From: Microcebus murinus
Taxonomy: Eukaryota > Chordata > Mammalia > Primates > Cheirogaleidae
Assembly: GCF_040939455.1 (NCBI RefSeq)
Contig: NC_134110.1
Coordinates: forward strand, 1,682,001 to 1,746,000
Direction: 5' to 3'
Length of the DNA stretch: 64,000 bases
Part shown: positions 13,087-24,450 of the stretch, piece by piece
Layout: every line of letters starts with the position of its first letter
How positions within the stretch are numbered: position 1 is the stretch's first letter
The notes under the pieces: model-generated
Database searches by the model: none
What the model saw: only the letters and a program-made list of their open reading frames with translations
What the model was told of the DNA's origin: nothing
Program-made: the position numbers and the translations under genes

Positions 13087-13783
13087 TTGCCAAAAGAGAG
13101 ATCTGGCCCTCTCCAAGTTCTTCTGCACACCACGTGGGGCGGCTCGTCCCGGCGCCTTCCAGCTCCGGCGTCCGCGGCTCCCAGGCTGCGCTTGCCCAGG
13201 GTGGGGTGGGCTCCGAAGCCCCCGCCTTCCCCGCTGAGACAGGTGGGGCAGGAACGGCCTCCTCAGGGCGCAGCACACGGTTCCTGGTGGAGAAGGTGTA
13301 GTTGGCGCTCTTCTGGCCGTCCCCTGAGACTACGGGCTGTGCAGAAGCTCCGCCTCCACTGCCTCAGTTCTGCGGCCCCGGCCGAGCCCCCACGCCCCAC
13401 CCCGAGCCTCTGTTGCCACGTCTGTAAAATGGGCAGACCACGAGGGCGAGACAGAGGCGTACGGCTGTGACGGGGCAGCTCTTTGTCACGCGCGGGGCCC
13501 CTGAGTACAGGCCGTCGTCATTGCCATTATGAATGCTAAGCAGGCTTCGTGGGTTCCAGATGGAATTTAAGGACGGTTTTCAGAGATTCGGGATTATCGC
13601 CTCTCCCAGGCTAGAGAGCCGGGCTGTGCTTCCTCCCTTCTTTGAATGTCATATGAGGCTCCATTTGCCCTAAACATAAAAGTTTAAAAATCATGAAGCA
13701 TTTTAAATGCCATAAATCGGCAAGATAAGGGGCTATCTCTGTAATTTTCTAAGTGCAAAGATAAACGACTGAGGCAGTGAACA
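13087..13783. other. No gene seen; GC-rich then AT-rich
   Basis: The GC-rich part to about 13500 has one phrase (acgtctgtaaaatgggcaga, 13419-13438) recalling a MIR core; the rest to 13783 is AT-rich without a recognised repeat. Confidence 0.4.
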
Positions 13784-13791
13784 TTTTAAGC

Positions 13792-13986
13792 CAGGCGTCC
13801 TCAAAGTACGGCCCGTGGGCCACATGTGGGTGTCTTTGCACGTTTGTTTTTTTACTTCAAAATAAGATATGTGCAGTGTGCAGAGGAATTTGTTCATAGT
13901 TTTTTTTTTTTAAACTATAGTCCGGCCCTGCAACGGTCTGAGGGACAGTGAACCGGCCCCCTGTTTAAAAGGTTTGGGGACCCCTG
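13792..13986 (-). mobile_element. hAT-type MITE, copy 1 (195 bp)
   Basis: Termini caggcgtcctcaaa and tttggggacccctg are inverted repeats. A perfect 8 bp duplication, ttttaagc, flanks the element (13784-13791 and 13987-13994), the mark of a hAT transposase. The interior has an A/T-rich centre around ttgttcatag followed by a T run. No coding sequence. Confidence 0.93.
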
Positions 13987-13994
13987 TTTTAAGC

Positions 13995-14695
13995 TAACGA
14001 GCTGGTTGGAAAAGCACACTGAGCCCACCACATTTACCACCCGCGGGGTGGAAGGCATCTGGGTTCAGGGTCACAGGGTAGACTGCGGAACAGCTCGCTG
14101 GCTTTCACTAAGCCACCCCCCGACAGACGACTTCCTTGCGGCCCTTGCCATGTAGACTGTCACATGTCACTCCCCGAGCGTGGCAGCTCTCCCTGTGGGG
14201 GGTGGCCCGGGCTTGGGGGACAGTGTTGACCCCCGCCGGTGGCACGGGCTGCAGGGCAGGGCGGGTCTCTCGCCGCGCAGAGCGTGAGGAAGCAGAGTCC
14301 GAGGGGCTGTGACCTGTAGACGGTGCTCGGCTCTTTCTCCAGTGGGATTTGAGGACATCAGCTGGGAGCCCAGCGGTCCAGGCGGGGGATGGGAGGAAGT
14401 GGGCTGTGGGAACTGGTCCCAGGTTGCCGTGGCGCTGGCCCCAGGGAGCACGTGAGCCCGTTGGTTGTGTAACGGGAGTGGTGGCGTCCGCCTGGGTCCG
14501 CCGTCTGCTGGCTGCACGGCACAGTCTCCACGCCGGAGGCCACTGAATGTGATGGGACACGCAGCCGGTGGCCGGGCTCGGGCCAGGCTCCCGGCCCAGC
14601 AGGGAATGGACGGTCCCGGCAACAGAGGCGGGAGGCAGGGTGGCAGAGCGGGGGACCTGGGACGCCACGGAGCTCACACAGGTGCAGCAGATCTT
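13995..14695. other. No gene seen; GC-rich unique sequence
   Basis: No repeat, exon or RNA gene recognised. The 244-codon minus frame at 14108-14842 runs into an Alu and is not credible. Confidence 0.5.
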
Positions 14696-14710
14696 AAGTT
14701 GTCTTATCCC

Positions 14711-15115
<405 letters not shown>

Positions 15116-15129
15116 AAGTTGTCTCATCC

Positions 15130-15989
15130 TGGGTTGCTGGGGGCCTCGCCGGCCGGCTCTGGGAGCCCAATGTCCGGCTGCCCGGCTCAGGGCTGGGTGG
15201 GGCCCGGTGTCAGCTGCAGGAGTCTGCGTCGACAGCCCTGAGACGTTGCTGGGGGGGCACAGGACCAGCTAGGGAGCTACGGGAGGGGCCCGATGGTCTG
15301 CAGCGAGCGCGGTGGTGGTGGGGGGGGAACTGCAGAGCAGCTGGGGGCTGCCACCAGTTTCCCACCCTAGAGGCCAGCAAGGGCACTGCTGGTGGGGCAC
15401 AGCCGGACACCAGGAGGGGACAGAGGTTGGAACGTGGGTGGCTGAAGTCACGTCTCCCCCAGGCGGTTAACCGGTGAGAGATGGGACTTCCCTCCGTCTC
15501 CTCTGCGCAGGGGCGGGGTGGCGAGGGTTTGGTTTGTGCATGGGAAGAGCAGAGGAAATGGCGAGAAGACCGTCAGGCGACCGGGCCCCCCTTCCTTAGC
15601 TTTTGTTGTTGCCAGTAGCTTCCCAGCATCCCTTTGGTCCCAAATGTGGTACCTGCCCCCACTTAGCTCTTCTACCCTGTGATTGGACCTGACGTCCTGC
15701 CATTCCACCCGCACCCATTCACCCGGGAAGGGGGCAGGTTCAGAGAGGAAGGGGCTGTGCAAGGAAGCTCCGTGACTTGGCCTAGCGGTGGCTGGAAGCT
15801 CGCGAGTGAGTGTCAAGGGTCTCCCATCCCAGACACACGGCATGGGACCCTCACGCCTCAGCGCCCAGAGCAACATACCTGCAGCTCCAGCGGAGTTTCC
15901 ACACGGCTGCAGACCTCAGAAAATGCCCCCAGGACACAGGGAACGAGACGAAAACTGCTGTCATCCACCCCGGAAGCTGGCGGTCTCAG
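15130..15989. other. No gene seen; unique sequence
   Basis: GC-rich DNA with no recognised repeat or exon. Confidence 0.5.
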
Positions 15990-16530
15990 AGGCATGTGAA
16001 CTGCTCGAGGAAATCATTCACCGAATATTTCCTGAGCATCTACTACCGTGTTTCCCCGAAAATAAGACAGGGTCTTATATTCATCTTCCCTCAAGAAGAC
16101 ACCACCCTGGGGCTTATTCTCGGGGGACATGTTATCTTCCCCTCAAAGCCTCAGCTTGCAGCAGGCACAGGACGGCCGGGACCCGACAGGGGGAGCCGCC
16201 CTTGCTGGTGGGGCTGCCCGCACCTTTCCGGTCACCTCTGGGACAGCAGCTGTCACGACGGGGCGGATGAGAAGGGCTGCTCGTGTTCTTTCCCGCTCCG
16301 CGACAACACGCACGGGTTGTGCAGACACGCTGTGCAGCTACGCCCGTCACTAGGGCTTATTTTCGGGGTAGGGCTTCTATTGCGCACATGCTTAGACATC
16401 CCGCCAGGGCTGGTTTTATGGGTGGGGCTTGCTTTCAGGGAAACACGGCACGTGCCAGGCACCATTCTGGGCACTTGAGACAAATCAGTGAATAATTGGC
16501 CAGATGTCCCTGCCGAGAGCTCAGTCTCTA
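15990..16530 (-). repeat. L2 fragment interrupted by a MITE
   Basis: The left part ttcaccgaatatttcctgag and right part cgtgccaggcaccattctgg are the two halves of the antisense L2 3' end, split by MITE copy B at 16046-16448. Joining them restores the usual L2 order. Confidence 0.75.
16046..16448 (+). mobile_element. TA-flanked MITE, copy B (403 bp)
   Basis: Starts ccgtgtttccccgaaaataa after TA (16044-16045) and ends agggaaacacgg before CA, a mutated TA. Same interior as copies A and E. Inserted in an older L2, giving a relative age. Confidence 0.92.
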
Positions 16531-17715
16531 CGTACATGCGCAGTTCTGGCCTCCCAGAGATTAGGGCTTCCCATATACATATATATAAATATTTATATAT
16601 ATTTCCCCCCGTTTTTCCCAAGAAACAAACCTGGGAAACCCTCCCCCAAAATAAATTAGGAAATACAGAAAAAAAAAGACATCAAAAGCAGTCATCACCC
16701 CACTAGCCGGAGATGATCTCTGTGCAAACCGTGGCATGTGCCCAACAGGCTATTCACAGAAAAAAAATTATGTATAAACGTGCAAACTTTCTTATTTCTC
16801 TGTAATTGAAGGTGACCCCTACACCTCCGCGTCGTGGAGGACGGGGCGTTAGTTCCGTCAGTCCGAAGCAGCTTCAGCCACTCCCAATTTGCAAGTCGGT
16901 CTCCTCCAGGCTAACTAACCACTCCTCCACTCGGGATGTCCCCTCTGGCTGCCGTGTTACATCGTGGCGTGGGAAGGTGCACGCAGCCCACGGCGGTGCC
17001 TCTCTGGTGGCACCCACAGGCTGCAGCCTGTCGCCGTCTCTTCTGCCCTGTCCCGGGGGTTTCCATGGTCACCGTGCTGGCTGCCGAGGCGTCTGGTTCT
17101 CTGACCCGTGGGGTCGCACCCCCTGCTTCCTCTGCACCCCAGTCAGGGCTCCCAGCGCAGGCGGGCGGTGCAGGGGACGGTGTCTTCGAGGCCCGGAACA
17201 CTTCAGCTGCGCTGCCGCCCTTGACAGACTCTCAGGACAGTGTCCCAGAGGCTGTGTCCTGGCCGGGCCTTTCTACTCGGCTCGAGGCTCGTTTCTCCCA
17301 GAATTCCCAGCAGCAAAAGGGTGTCCCGGCTCTTACTACCAGCACGCACGGCCCCTCTCCTGGAGCCGAGCTGGGTGGGCGGAGGGGGCAGGCCCCGCGC
17401 GGACCCCAGCCTGCGGCCTCCGAGCCCCCTGCTCCTGCCGGCAGGGCAGAGTTGGGTCTCTTATTTTTCCCTTCCCTTTTTTTTTTCTTTCCATTTTTTT
17501 CTTTCCCCCTGTCTCTGCTGCTTGAGTCAGAAACTTCCATTTCCTTACGGATAAGATACCCCGTCCTGTGCCCTTCCCAAATTCGCGGTTCATGATGGAA
17601 ACTCTGTGTTTTGAGTCCTGCAGGCTTTTCTCTTTACAGTCAAAAACCCAGGCTTTTGGCGTCAAAGGAACAAGCAAAATGAAGACAGATGCAAACGTGC
17701 CTGTTTCCACGGGAA
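16531..17715. other. No gene seen
   Basis: AT-rich to about 16800, then GC-rich. The 239-codon and 219-codon plus frames at 16806-17595 overlap each other, so neither is convincing. A pyrimidine-rich run spans 17460-17520. Confidence 0.45.
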
Positions 17716-18113
17716 CCTAGTGGCTTAAACAACACAAAGTTAGCGTCTTATAGCTCTGGAGGTCAGAGGTCAAAATGGGTGGCGGCGGGGTAAAGCCCGG
17801 GTGTCGGCAGGTGGCCTTCCTTGCCGGAGGGGGAGGCGTGTCCTCACTTTCTGAGCCCCGGAGTCCTGCGTGAGGCTCCTGCCGGCATCCTTATGGCGGG
17901 AGGGAGCAAAGCCGCAGGTGAGGGCGATTCCGGCTCCACCTCCTCTCCCGCCTTCCTCTTCCTCACTGCGTTTCCAGGTGAGCTGATTCGCTACCTTGAT
18001 TCCCCCTGCAGCCTTAATCCCGCCTCGTCGGGTAGCATGCGGCGTCCATGGGTTCCTGGGAGCGGGATGTGGTTGTCTTTCAAGGCACCATTCTCCTGCC
18101 CGTCGCACCCACA
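17716..18113 (-). mobile_element. MLT1-like MaLR LTR, antisense
   Basis: Begins gtggcttaaacaacacaaag, has tctggaggtcagaggtcaaa and gtcctcac, and ends near caccattctcctgcccgtcg, which match the ends of an antisense MLT1 LTR. It is an old solo LTR with no internal coding sequence. Confidence 0.65.
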
Positions 18114-18216
18114 ATCGCTCCTGTCCCGAAGGCTGGACCCGCATACCCGGAAGCCGTGGCTTTCGAGACTACCATCTTCCCTCTCGATGACGTCACAAAG
18201 TCTACTTGGGAATTCT

Positions 18217-18575
18217 TGGGCCGGGCACGGAGGCTCACGCCTGTAATCCCAGCACTCTGGGAGGCTGAGGCGGGAGGATCGCTCGAGGTCAATCAATGGT
18301 TGGAAACCAGCCTGAGCAAGAGCGAGACCCCGCCTCTACTAAAAAAACAGAGAGAAATTAATTGGCCAACTAAAATTACATAGAAAAAAATTAGCTGGGC
18401 ATGGTGGCACATGCCTCTAGTCCCAGCTATTTGGGAGGCTGAGGCAGGAGGATTGCCTGAGCCCAGGAGTTGGAGGTTGCTGTGAGCGAGGCTGACGCCA
18501 CGGCACTCTAGCCCGGACAACAGAGTGAGACTCTGTCTCAAAAGAAAAAAAAAAGAGAGAGAGAAGAATCTGAAA
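18217..18575 (+). mobile_element. Strepsirrhine-type Alu
   Basis: Full dimer with lemur-type linker, A tail and a short GAGA run. A 22 bp duplication (acaaagtctacttgggaatt onward, 18195-18216, and acaaagtctatttaggaatt onward, about 18576-18597) has two mismatches. Confidence 0.93.
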
Positions 18576-18663
18576 CAAAGTCTATTTAGGAATTCTAAAG
18601 CCAGTGACTTGACTTAAACAAAGTTCTTTTTATTTTAAAAACATTTTTCATCATCCTATAGAT

Positions 18664-18858
18664 TAGGTGTCCTCAAACTATGGCCCTAGGGCCACAGGCG
18701 GGTATTTTTGTCCGTTTGTTTTTTTACTTCAAAATAAGATATGTGCAGTGTACATAGGAATTTGTTCATAGTTTTTTTTTTTTAAACTATGGTCCGGCCC
18801 TCCAGTGGTCTGAGGGACAGTGAGCTGTCCCCCTGTTTAAAAAGTTTGAGGTCCCCTG
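18664..18858 (-). mobile_element. hAT-type MITE, copy 2 (195 bp)
   Basis: Same element as copy 1 in the same orientation, ending in gaggtcccctg. The 8 bp flanks ctatagat and ctgtagat differ at one position. The first terminal base pairs are mutated. Confidence 0.9.
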
Positions 18859-18866
18859 CTGTAGAT

Positions 18867-19524
18867 GGCAGGAATGGCAAGCTCTTGCCATTCCGGGGAC
18901 TTGTGAAAAGTGGATGGTGAGAAGCCACAGGGATACTGGGATGCTAACGGTAAAGAATAAGAAAAGTAGCAGCTCAATTTTATTGCTTCAAATTTAGCCG
19001 TGCTCTGTGTGTGTGGCTCACGCTCTGCAGCCCGTGTTTGTGAGCGGTCTCATTCCCTCAGCAGCACCACGCGGACCCCGCTCTGCGGCGGTGCTTCCTG
19101 CTTTTTTCCTCGGAGTGTTCCCGGCTTGCTCAGCCCGCCGGTCCCCGCTGCGGCTGCAGGCGGCACCACCCACGTGCACGGCCGCTTTCCGGTCCCGCGG
19201 TGCTCATGCTGCAGCCGTGGTGCTTTGCAGTTTCTGGCCGGGGCAGTGAGGCGGTGAATCGGAGCAGGAGGGGCTGACGGGGAGCACCGGCTCCCAGCCC
19301 CCACCTGGGGTGGGGAGGCTCCTGGGGGCCGTTCTGACCCAGGTGCTGACCGCAGAGCTGCCTCTGGTGGTCTCGCCACGCCTGGGAAGTGACCGTGCGA
19401 GGCTGCGGTCCCTGAGCGATTTGGCCCCAGGGGCTGGTCGAGTGGAAGACAGGTTTTCCCCGGGGGCGGGGTGGGTGGGGGTGGGGGCGGGGGGAGGTGA
19501 GCTTACGTGGGGATGTGAGTGACA
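18867..19524. other. No gene seen
   Basis: Unique sequence, GC-rich after 19000; no recognised repeat or exon. Confidence 0.5.
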
Positions 19525-19650
19525 GGACCGGCTGTAAATGCAGATGAAGCTTCCCTCGCTCACCTGCCACTCTCCCCGTGCCGTGTGGCCCGGTTCCTAA
19601 CAGGCCACCGACCAGCGCTGGGCGGCAACCCGGGGCTGGGGGCCGAGGAT
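19525..19650. mobile_element. MER1 fragment (hAT-Charlie)
   Basis: The stretch gctgtaaatgcagatgaagc followed by cggttcctaacaggccaccg and ccggggctgggggcc matches the right end of MER1, as in the longer copy at 34722-35162. Confidence 0.75.
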
Positions 19651-21104
19651 CACTTTGTGCCGAATAAGGTCGTCACGGTGACCTGGAGGTGCACAGAGCA
19701 GAGTCTGGGGCTTTGGCTCTTTGGAGCCCTGAGTGGTGACATCAGCCAAGGGCCAGGGACAGCCACGGCAGAGACCTGTCCCGGGAAGGCCTGGGCCAGG
19801 CGTGTGGCTGGCGACAGGTAACTCAGGGACGAGACCAGGGTCGGTCCCACTTGTCTCCCTGGTGGATTTTTCTCTCTTTGCCACACAGAGCGGGGCTTCC
19901 CTCCAATCCAGTCTCACCTTGCTACGTGCAGAAAATGTCATACTACTCGGCCGGAAGAGCGGATATGACTGTTTTTCAGTTTTCACCTCTGCCTGCCCAC
20001 TTTTCGGCGGCAATCTGAGGATTTATTCAACCCAGCCGTTGAACTGGTCATTTAAAACAACAGCACATCGTGTCTAAGTCCAAAAATAAAGTCTCCCGGT
20101 GCAAGAAGGCCGGCAGAGCCAGCGGGGCAGGGCGGGCTGGGAGCAGTTTATGGCAGCATTCCCCGGGGCTCGAGTCCCTTTTCTTACCTCCGTTTTGCGT
20201 TTGCGCCGGCATGGGCGGGAGGCTGGGCGCCTTCTGTTTGTGTTGATTAAAGGCAGCCCCGGCCGCCCCGGGGGCCCTGCCCTTCTGGGGACACTGGCCG
20301 CATTCACAGGCGCGGCTCTGCCGGCCCACAGTGCTATGAAAGGCGTTTTCACTGGGATCACACAGGCGCCGTGTCTGCGCGTGGTGTGAGTGAGGGAGGA
20401 ATCGCCGGGACTTCGGGCAAGGGTGTTAGGTGTCGTGTTTGTCCCATGCAATTGCACAAACACACCAGGACTCATAAAAAAAAAAAAAAAAGCGGAGGCT
20501 TGGGGGTGTGCGGGGGTTCCCGTGCTCGGAACGGGGCAGCGCGGTTTCCACACGCCAGGCCTCGGGAGGGCCGGGCTCTGCCCTCTCCCTGCAGACGCCG
20601 AGCCCAGAGGAAAGTCTGAGGTTTTGCATTTCTGTTTGTGGTGCAGGAAAAGCTCATGATCCCAGGGCCTGGTTCAGCGAGAGAGCGTCGCCTTCACACA
20701 CGGCCCCTTCGCGGGCAGGGCAGGCGTTGGAAGCGGCCGTTGAGAAAGATTTTCTGGCAGAGGGAAAGGGATTTTTTTTCTTTTTTTTCTCTCCTCCCTC
20801 CCTGCCGAGGAAAAACACAGCTCTAACGAGGAGTCACTTTGTAGTTCTATAACTCACGTCCACGGACTCGGGCTCGGGAGCCGGCCTGGCCCCGCACCCG
20901 GCGGGACCCTGAGCGCGGTCTGCAGCAACCTCTCGACTCCGACGCCCCCAGCCCCGTGGGCGGGGATGAGTCTGCAGAAGAGAGTCTTCCCGGCTCGGGA
21001 CGGCGGTAAGCGGAGCTCCGGCCCCGTCTCCGGGGACTCGTGCGGACGTTGGGGGGGGGGCAACCCTTGCTGGAAGCGTGGTTTCAGTCACGCGGTGTAG
21101 TGTG
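19651..21104. other. No gene seen; GC-rich
   Basis: No recognised exon or repeat. A run of 16 A follows ggactcat near 20475, and a G12 run lies at about 21050-21061. Confidence 0.45.
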
Positions 21105-21182
21105 TGAGTGAGTGTGTGGAGGTGCGTGTGTGCACACGTGTGAGCATGTGCACACGTGTGAGCGTGTGTGCACACGTGCGCA
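21105..21182. repeat. Alternating purine-pyrimidine GTGTGCACACGTG tract
   Basis: Repeated gtgtgcacacgtgtgagc-like words give alternating purine-pyrimidine DNA with three CACGTG sites. Such tracts can adopt Z-DNA; that is inference. Confidence 0.75.
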
Positions 21183-22170
21183 GTGCAGCGGGACGCAGCG
21201 CCTGGCAGCCTGTCCCTGCGGAGGCTGACTGCGTGCTCGCCGTGCCTGGCAGAGGGGTGAAGGGTGTACTGGGGACGCCCCCGGGGAGGGAGCGGTCCCT
21301 GGCCGGGGCAGCGGCTCTCCACGCGCCCTCCCTTCCTCTTGGAGGAGCAGGGGCGCCAACGCCTAGACGTCGTAGCTGTCAGGGTCTCCACCGGCCCGGC
21401 TCCGCGTGCAGGGCAGGGGGACGGAACGGGGGGCTGCCCCGCTCCTGCAGGAGAGAGGGGCTCAGGTCCCACGGCAGGTCTGAGGACTGGGGCGGGGGGC
21501 TCAGGTCCCGGCACCCTGGCCACACTGCCTGCCTCCCTGCGGGACAGCCCGGCAGACGAGAGCATCTCTCCTCTCAGCCTCCCACGAAGCCGGCTCGGGG
21601 CTCAGGGTTTTAACCCTTCCTCGGCGCTCACAGTCAGCACAGGCGCAGCTTCGGCTCTGCTGCAACTTTGGCATCAGAGAGCAAACACATGGTTTTCTTT
21701 AGACGGGAGAGCCGGCGGTCGAAGGCACATTCTGACTCTCCCTGCTCCGGGGAGACGCGGCTGCAAGCCTGGGACCCGTTTGCTCCCTGAAACACCCTCT
21801 GGACCCTGCAGAGAGGCGGGGCGGGGGTCTGGCCACCTGGGGCAGGGGCGTGGCTCTGGGGCCACAGGTGGCCATCTCGGGAAAGGAGGTAACCTTGTGT
21901 GGCTCCCTTATCTCCTCTGCAAAACAGCCGCCACTCACGCTCCCTCGCGGGACGGCAGGAGCGAGGTAAAGCGTGTGAGCTGGCCTGAGCGGCGCACACG
22001 CAGGCAGGGAGCGTGCCGGATCTCAGGGGCAGGCTGATGGCCTGCCTGGGCAGGGCAGCGTCACGGACACGCAGGGCTTGGGCACGAGGAAAGCACTTGG
22101 AGGCCCAGAGTAGCCACGAGCCCTCTCTGGGCAGGGGTGGGCTGAGCGCCCGGACGGCCTCCCCCGGGCA
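21183..22170. other. No gene seen; GC-rich
   Basis: Long overlapping frames on both strands (257 codons at 21264-22037) but no recognised protein, exon or repeat. Confidence 0.45.
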
Positions 22171-22179
22171 GGATTAACC

Positions 22180-22262
22180 GCACACATCGAATCACACCGG
22201 GTGTCTTCGAGGGCAGGACCTGACTTGGTATCCAGTAGGCGCTCAACGTTCGGTGAAAGCAT
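22180..22262 (+). repeat. L2 or MIR 3' fragment
   Basis: The phrase gagggcaggacctgacttgg then tatccagtaggcgctcaacg resembles the sense 3' end of L2/MIR elements. Confidence 0.5.
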
Positions 22263-22639
22263 TTTACTCACTTTTACTCACAGGGAGGTCTTACCACTTC
22301 CTGCCCCTGGCTGCGTCGCCCCGGTTAGGTTTTCCTGGTAACGGACGCGGAGACAGAGGCTCGTGCACGGGAAGTTCACGGAGCCGCACCTGTGCCGCGG
22401 TGGCGGCCACACCGGGCAGGTGGCGAGACCGAGCCGTGATGCAGCGGAAACACCGGTCTCTGCCGGGCGCGGGGAGTGTATCCAGACGTGAGCCGCGGGA
22501 CGGGTCTGAGCCCAGGCGGGTCTGCTCCGTGCTAGAGCCCGCACCCAGCTTGCCACGCCGGGGCGGGGAGGGAGCGCCCATCCCCGTGTGCACGGCCTCA
22601 GTTCCTCACATCAGACGGCTGTGCGATAATTTATTTGAC

Positions 22640-22990
22640 CGCTCCCCAAATTAATTCGGCTCTTTGGCTTGCTTTCAATTCTATTTTTTACAAAATATCA
22701 TCATAAAGACTTCTAAACCCACAGAAAAGTGGAGGGACGGTGGTCCACGACCAGGTGCCCCGGATCCCACAAATGCACTTTGCCGCACGTGCCCCGGCCC
22801 GCCCCACGCCCGTCCCGCTGCCTGCCCAGGCGTCCTCCTCGCTTTCCAGACAAGTTCCAGGCACTCCTGCACTCCGCACGCTTGTGATCCCCTCGAGTGC
22901 GATATTCGGTTACTGCTTTTCCTTTAGTGAGATTGGCACACGGTGAAACATGCATGTCTTACGTGCGGCAGTCGGTTAATTTCAAAAAGC
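22640..22990. repeat. Possible old L1 3' UTR fragment
   Basis: The words aaacccacagaaaagtggag and tcccacaaatgcactttgcc resemble the old L1 (L1M/L1ME) 3' UTR phrase about tail-flanking hydrophilic A-rich DNA. Divergence is high. Confidence 0.4.
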
Positions 22991-23480
22991 GTTTGCCCCG
23001 TCCGTGGGAGGCGCCCTCCCAGCGAGACGCGAGACGTCACCGGCACCCTGGAAACCTCTCTCATGCCCCTCCTCGGTCCCTTTCAGTTTTTGCTGGTAAC
23101 ACACAGGGCGCCACTAACTTTGAAGGCCTAGCTAAAAACGAACATAGTGCCTGCTTTGTCTCCCCTTGGCCACCGGGGCAGAGCCTGGGCCGTCCAGGCC
23201 CCGTGGTGGTGGGTGGGCCTCACGGGGGCCCAGCGACACTCAGGCTGGGGTCCCGGGACAAGACAGCAGCTCTGGGCGGGAGGTTATTCTGGGCTCCAGG
23301 AGGCAGGCTACAGAGCGTGGTCCACACTGCCACCGGGCGTGGGGCTGGGCTGTGGTTCTGGGTCCCGACACGCGGGGTCAGGGACAGGCCAGGCGAGGGG
23401 ACACGAGCAGGTGCCCTCACGGGAGCCAGAGCCTGGTGGTGGGGAGAACCGTGTCCAGGCTCTGCATGTGCCCAGGGCCT
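22991..23480. other. No gene seen
   Basis: GC-rich unique DNA; the 315-codon frame at 22897-23844 crosses a minisatellite and has no recognisable domain. Confidence 0.45.
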
Positions 23481-23654
23481 CCTGTGGGCTCCCGTGGTCC
23501 TGTGGATCCGGTGGCCCTGTGGCCATCTGTGGCCCCGTGGATCCTGTGGCCCTGTGGATCCGGTGGCCCTGTGGGCTCCCGTGGCCCTGTGGATCTGGTG
23601 GCCCTGTGGGCTCCCGTGGCCCCATGATCCGGTGGCCCCATGGATCTGGTGGCC
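23481..23654. repeat. 17-18 bp minisatellite
   Basis: About ten units of gtggccctgtggatccg and gtggccctgtgggctccc, partly alternating to give a roughly 35 bp higher-order unit. Contains several GGATCC-like words. Confidence 0.85.
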
Positions 23655-24135
23655 GGGCTGTGTGCCCAGCTGTTCCCACCAGGCCCGCCCTGGCACTGCC
23701 CGCTGCAGCCGGGCTGGCGCAGGCCCTGGGAGCAGTGAGGCGCCTTTCACTGGCGAGACAAGCACAGACCAGCCCCGGGGGCCGCAGGGAGCGTGGCGAG
23801 GACGGCCCCAGCGGCCTGAAGGGGGGGCTGATATTGTCTGCTGAGCCTCCACGGCGTTCAGTCTAAGTCTCGCCGTGACCGGTTCCTCCAATGAGAAACC
23901 TGACAGCAGAAGGCAGAATGACTTCTCCCTGCCACACAGCTGGTGAGCAGCGGCCGGGGGACAAGACCTCGGACTGCTGGACTCCCGGACCAGTGCTCGG
24001 CTTCCGTGGCTGCAGGTGCACACGCACACTCGGGCCGCGGAGGGAGCTGTGCGTGTGCGTCTCTGTCCGTGTGGTCTCCGTGTAGCCGCAGCTGGTGCAG
24101 AGCTCTCTCTCCCCATCTTTTCCCGCCTTCTCTGC
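23655..24135. other. No gene seen
   Basis: GC-rich unique DNA with no recognised repeat, exon or RNA gene. Confidence 0.45.
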
Positions 24136-24450
24136 CTGTTCCCTTCCTCTCCTGGCTGCTTAGCAGCCACTTTGTGCCCAGTACCGCTGGGTGCCAGGGC
24201 CACAGAGAGACGTGACATGGTCCCTGGCAGCACGGAACACGCAGTTACAGGCTAAGGCAGACACACTGTGAGAGAGATGAGCATGGAGAGTATGGAAGCT
24301 TCCAGAACGCAGGAGGGTGCTCCCAATTTAAGGTGTGAGTTGGGACGGCGTGTCAGGGAAGGCTTCCTGGAGGCGGTGACTCTGAGCCGAGCTTTGGCAA
24401 ACACAGGAGCGCTGGGAAGCGGGGTGGCGCCCTCTGAGACAGGACCGGCC
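24136..24450 (-). repeat. L2 fragment
   Basis: The words gtgcccagtaccgctgggtg, gacatggtccctggcagcac and cagggaaggcttcctggagg with ggtgactctgagccga follow the antisense L2 3' region in order. Confidence 0.75.

Noticed and set aside
12373..13278. 301-codon minus-strand frame with HPRLTWNTH-type repeats
   Set aside because: It is the 20 bp minisatellite read through; all three frames stay open and give the same kind of repeat.
22897..24233. 315-codon plus and 337-codon minus frames over the same bases
   Set aside because: Opposite-strand frames through GC-rich minisatellite DNA, low complexity, no domain.
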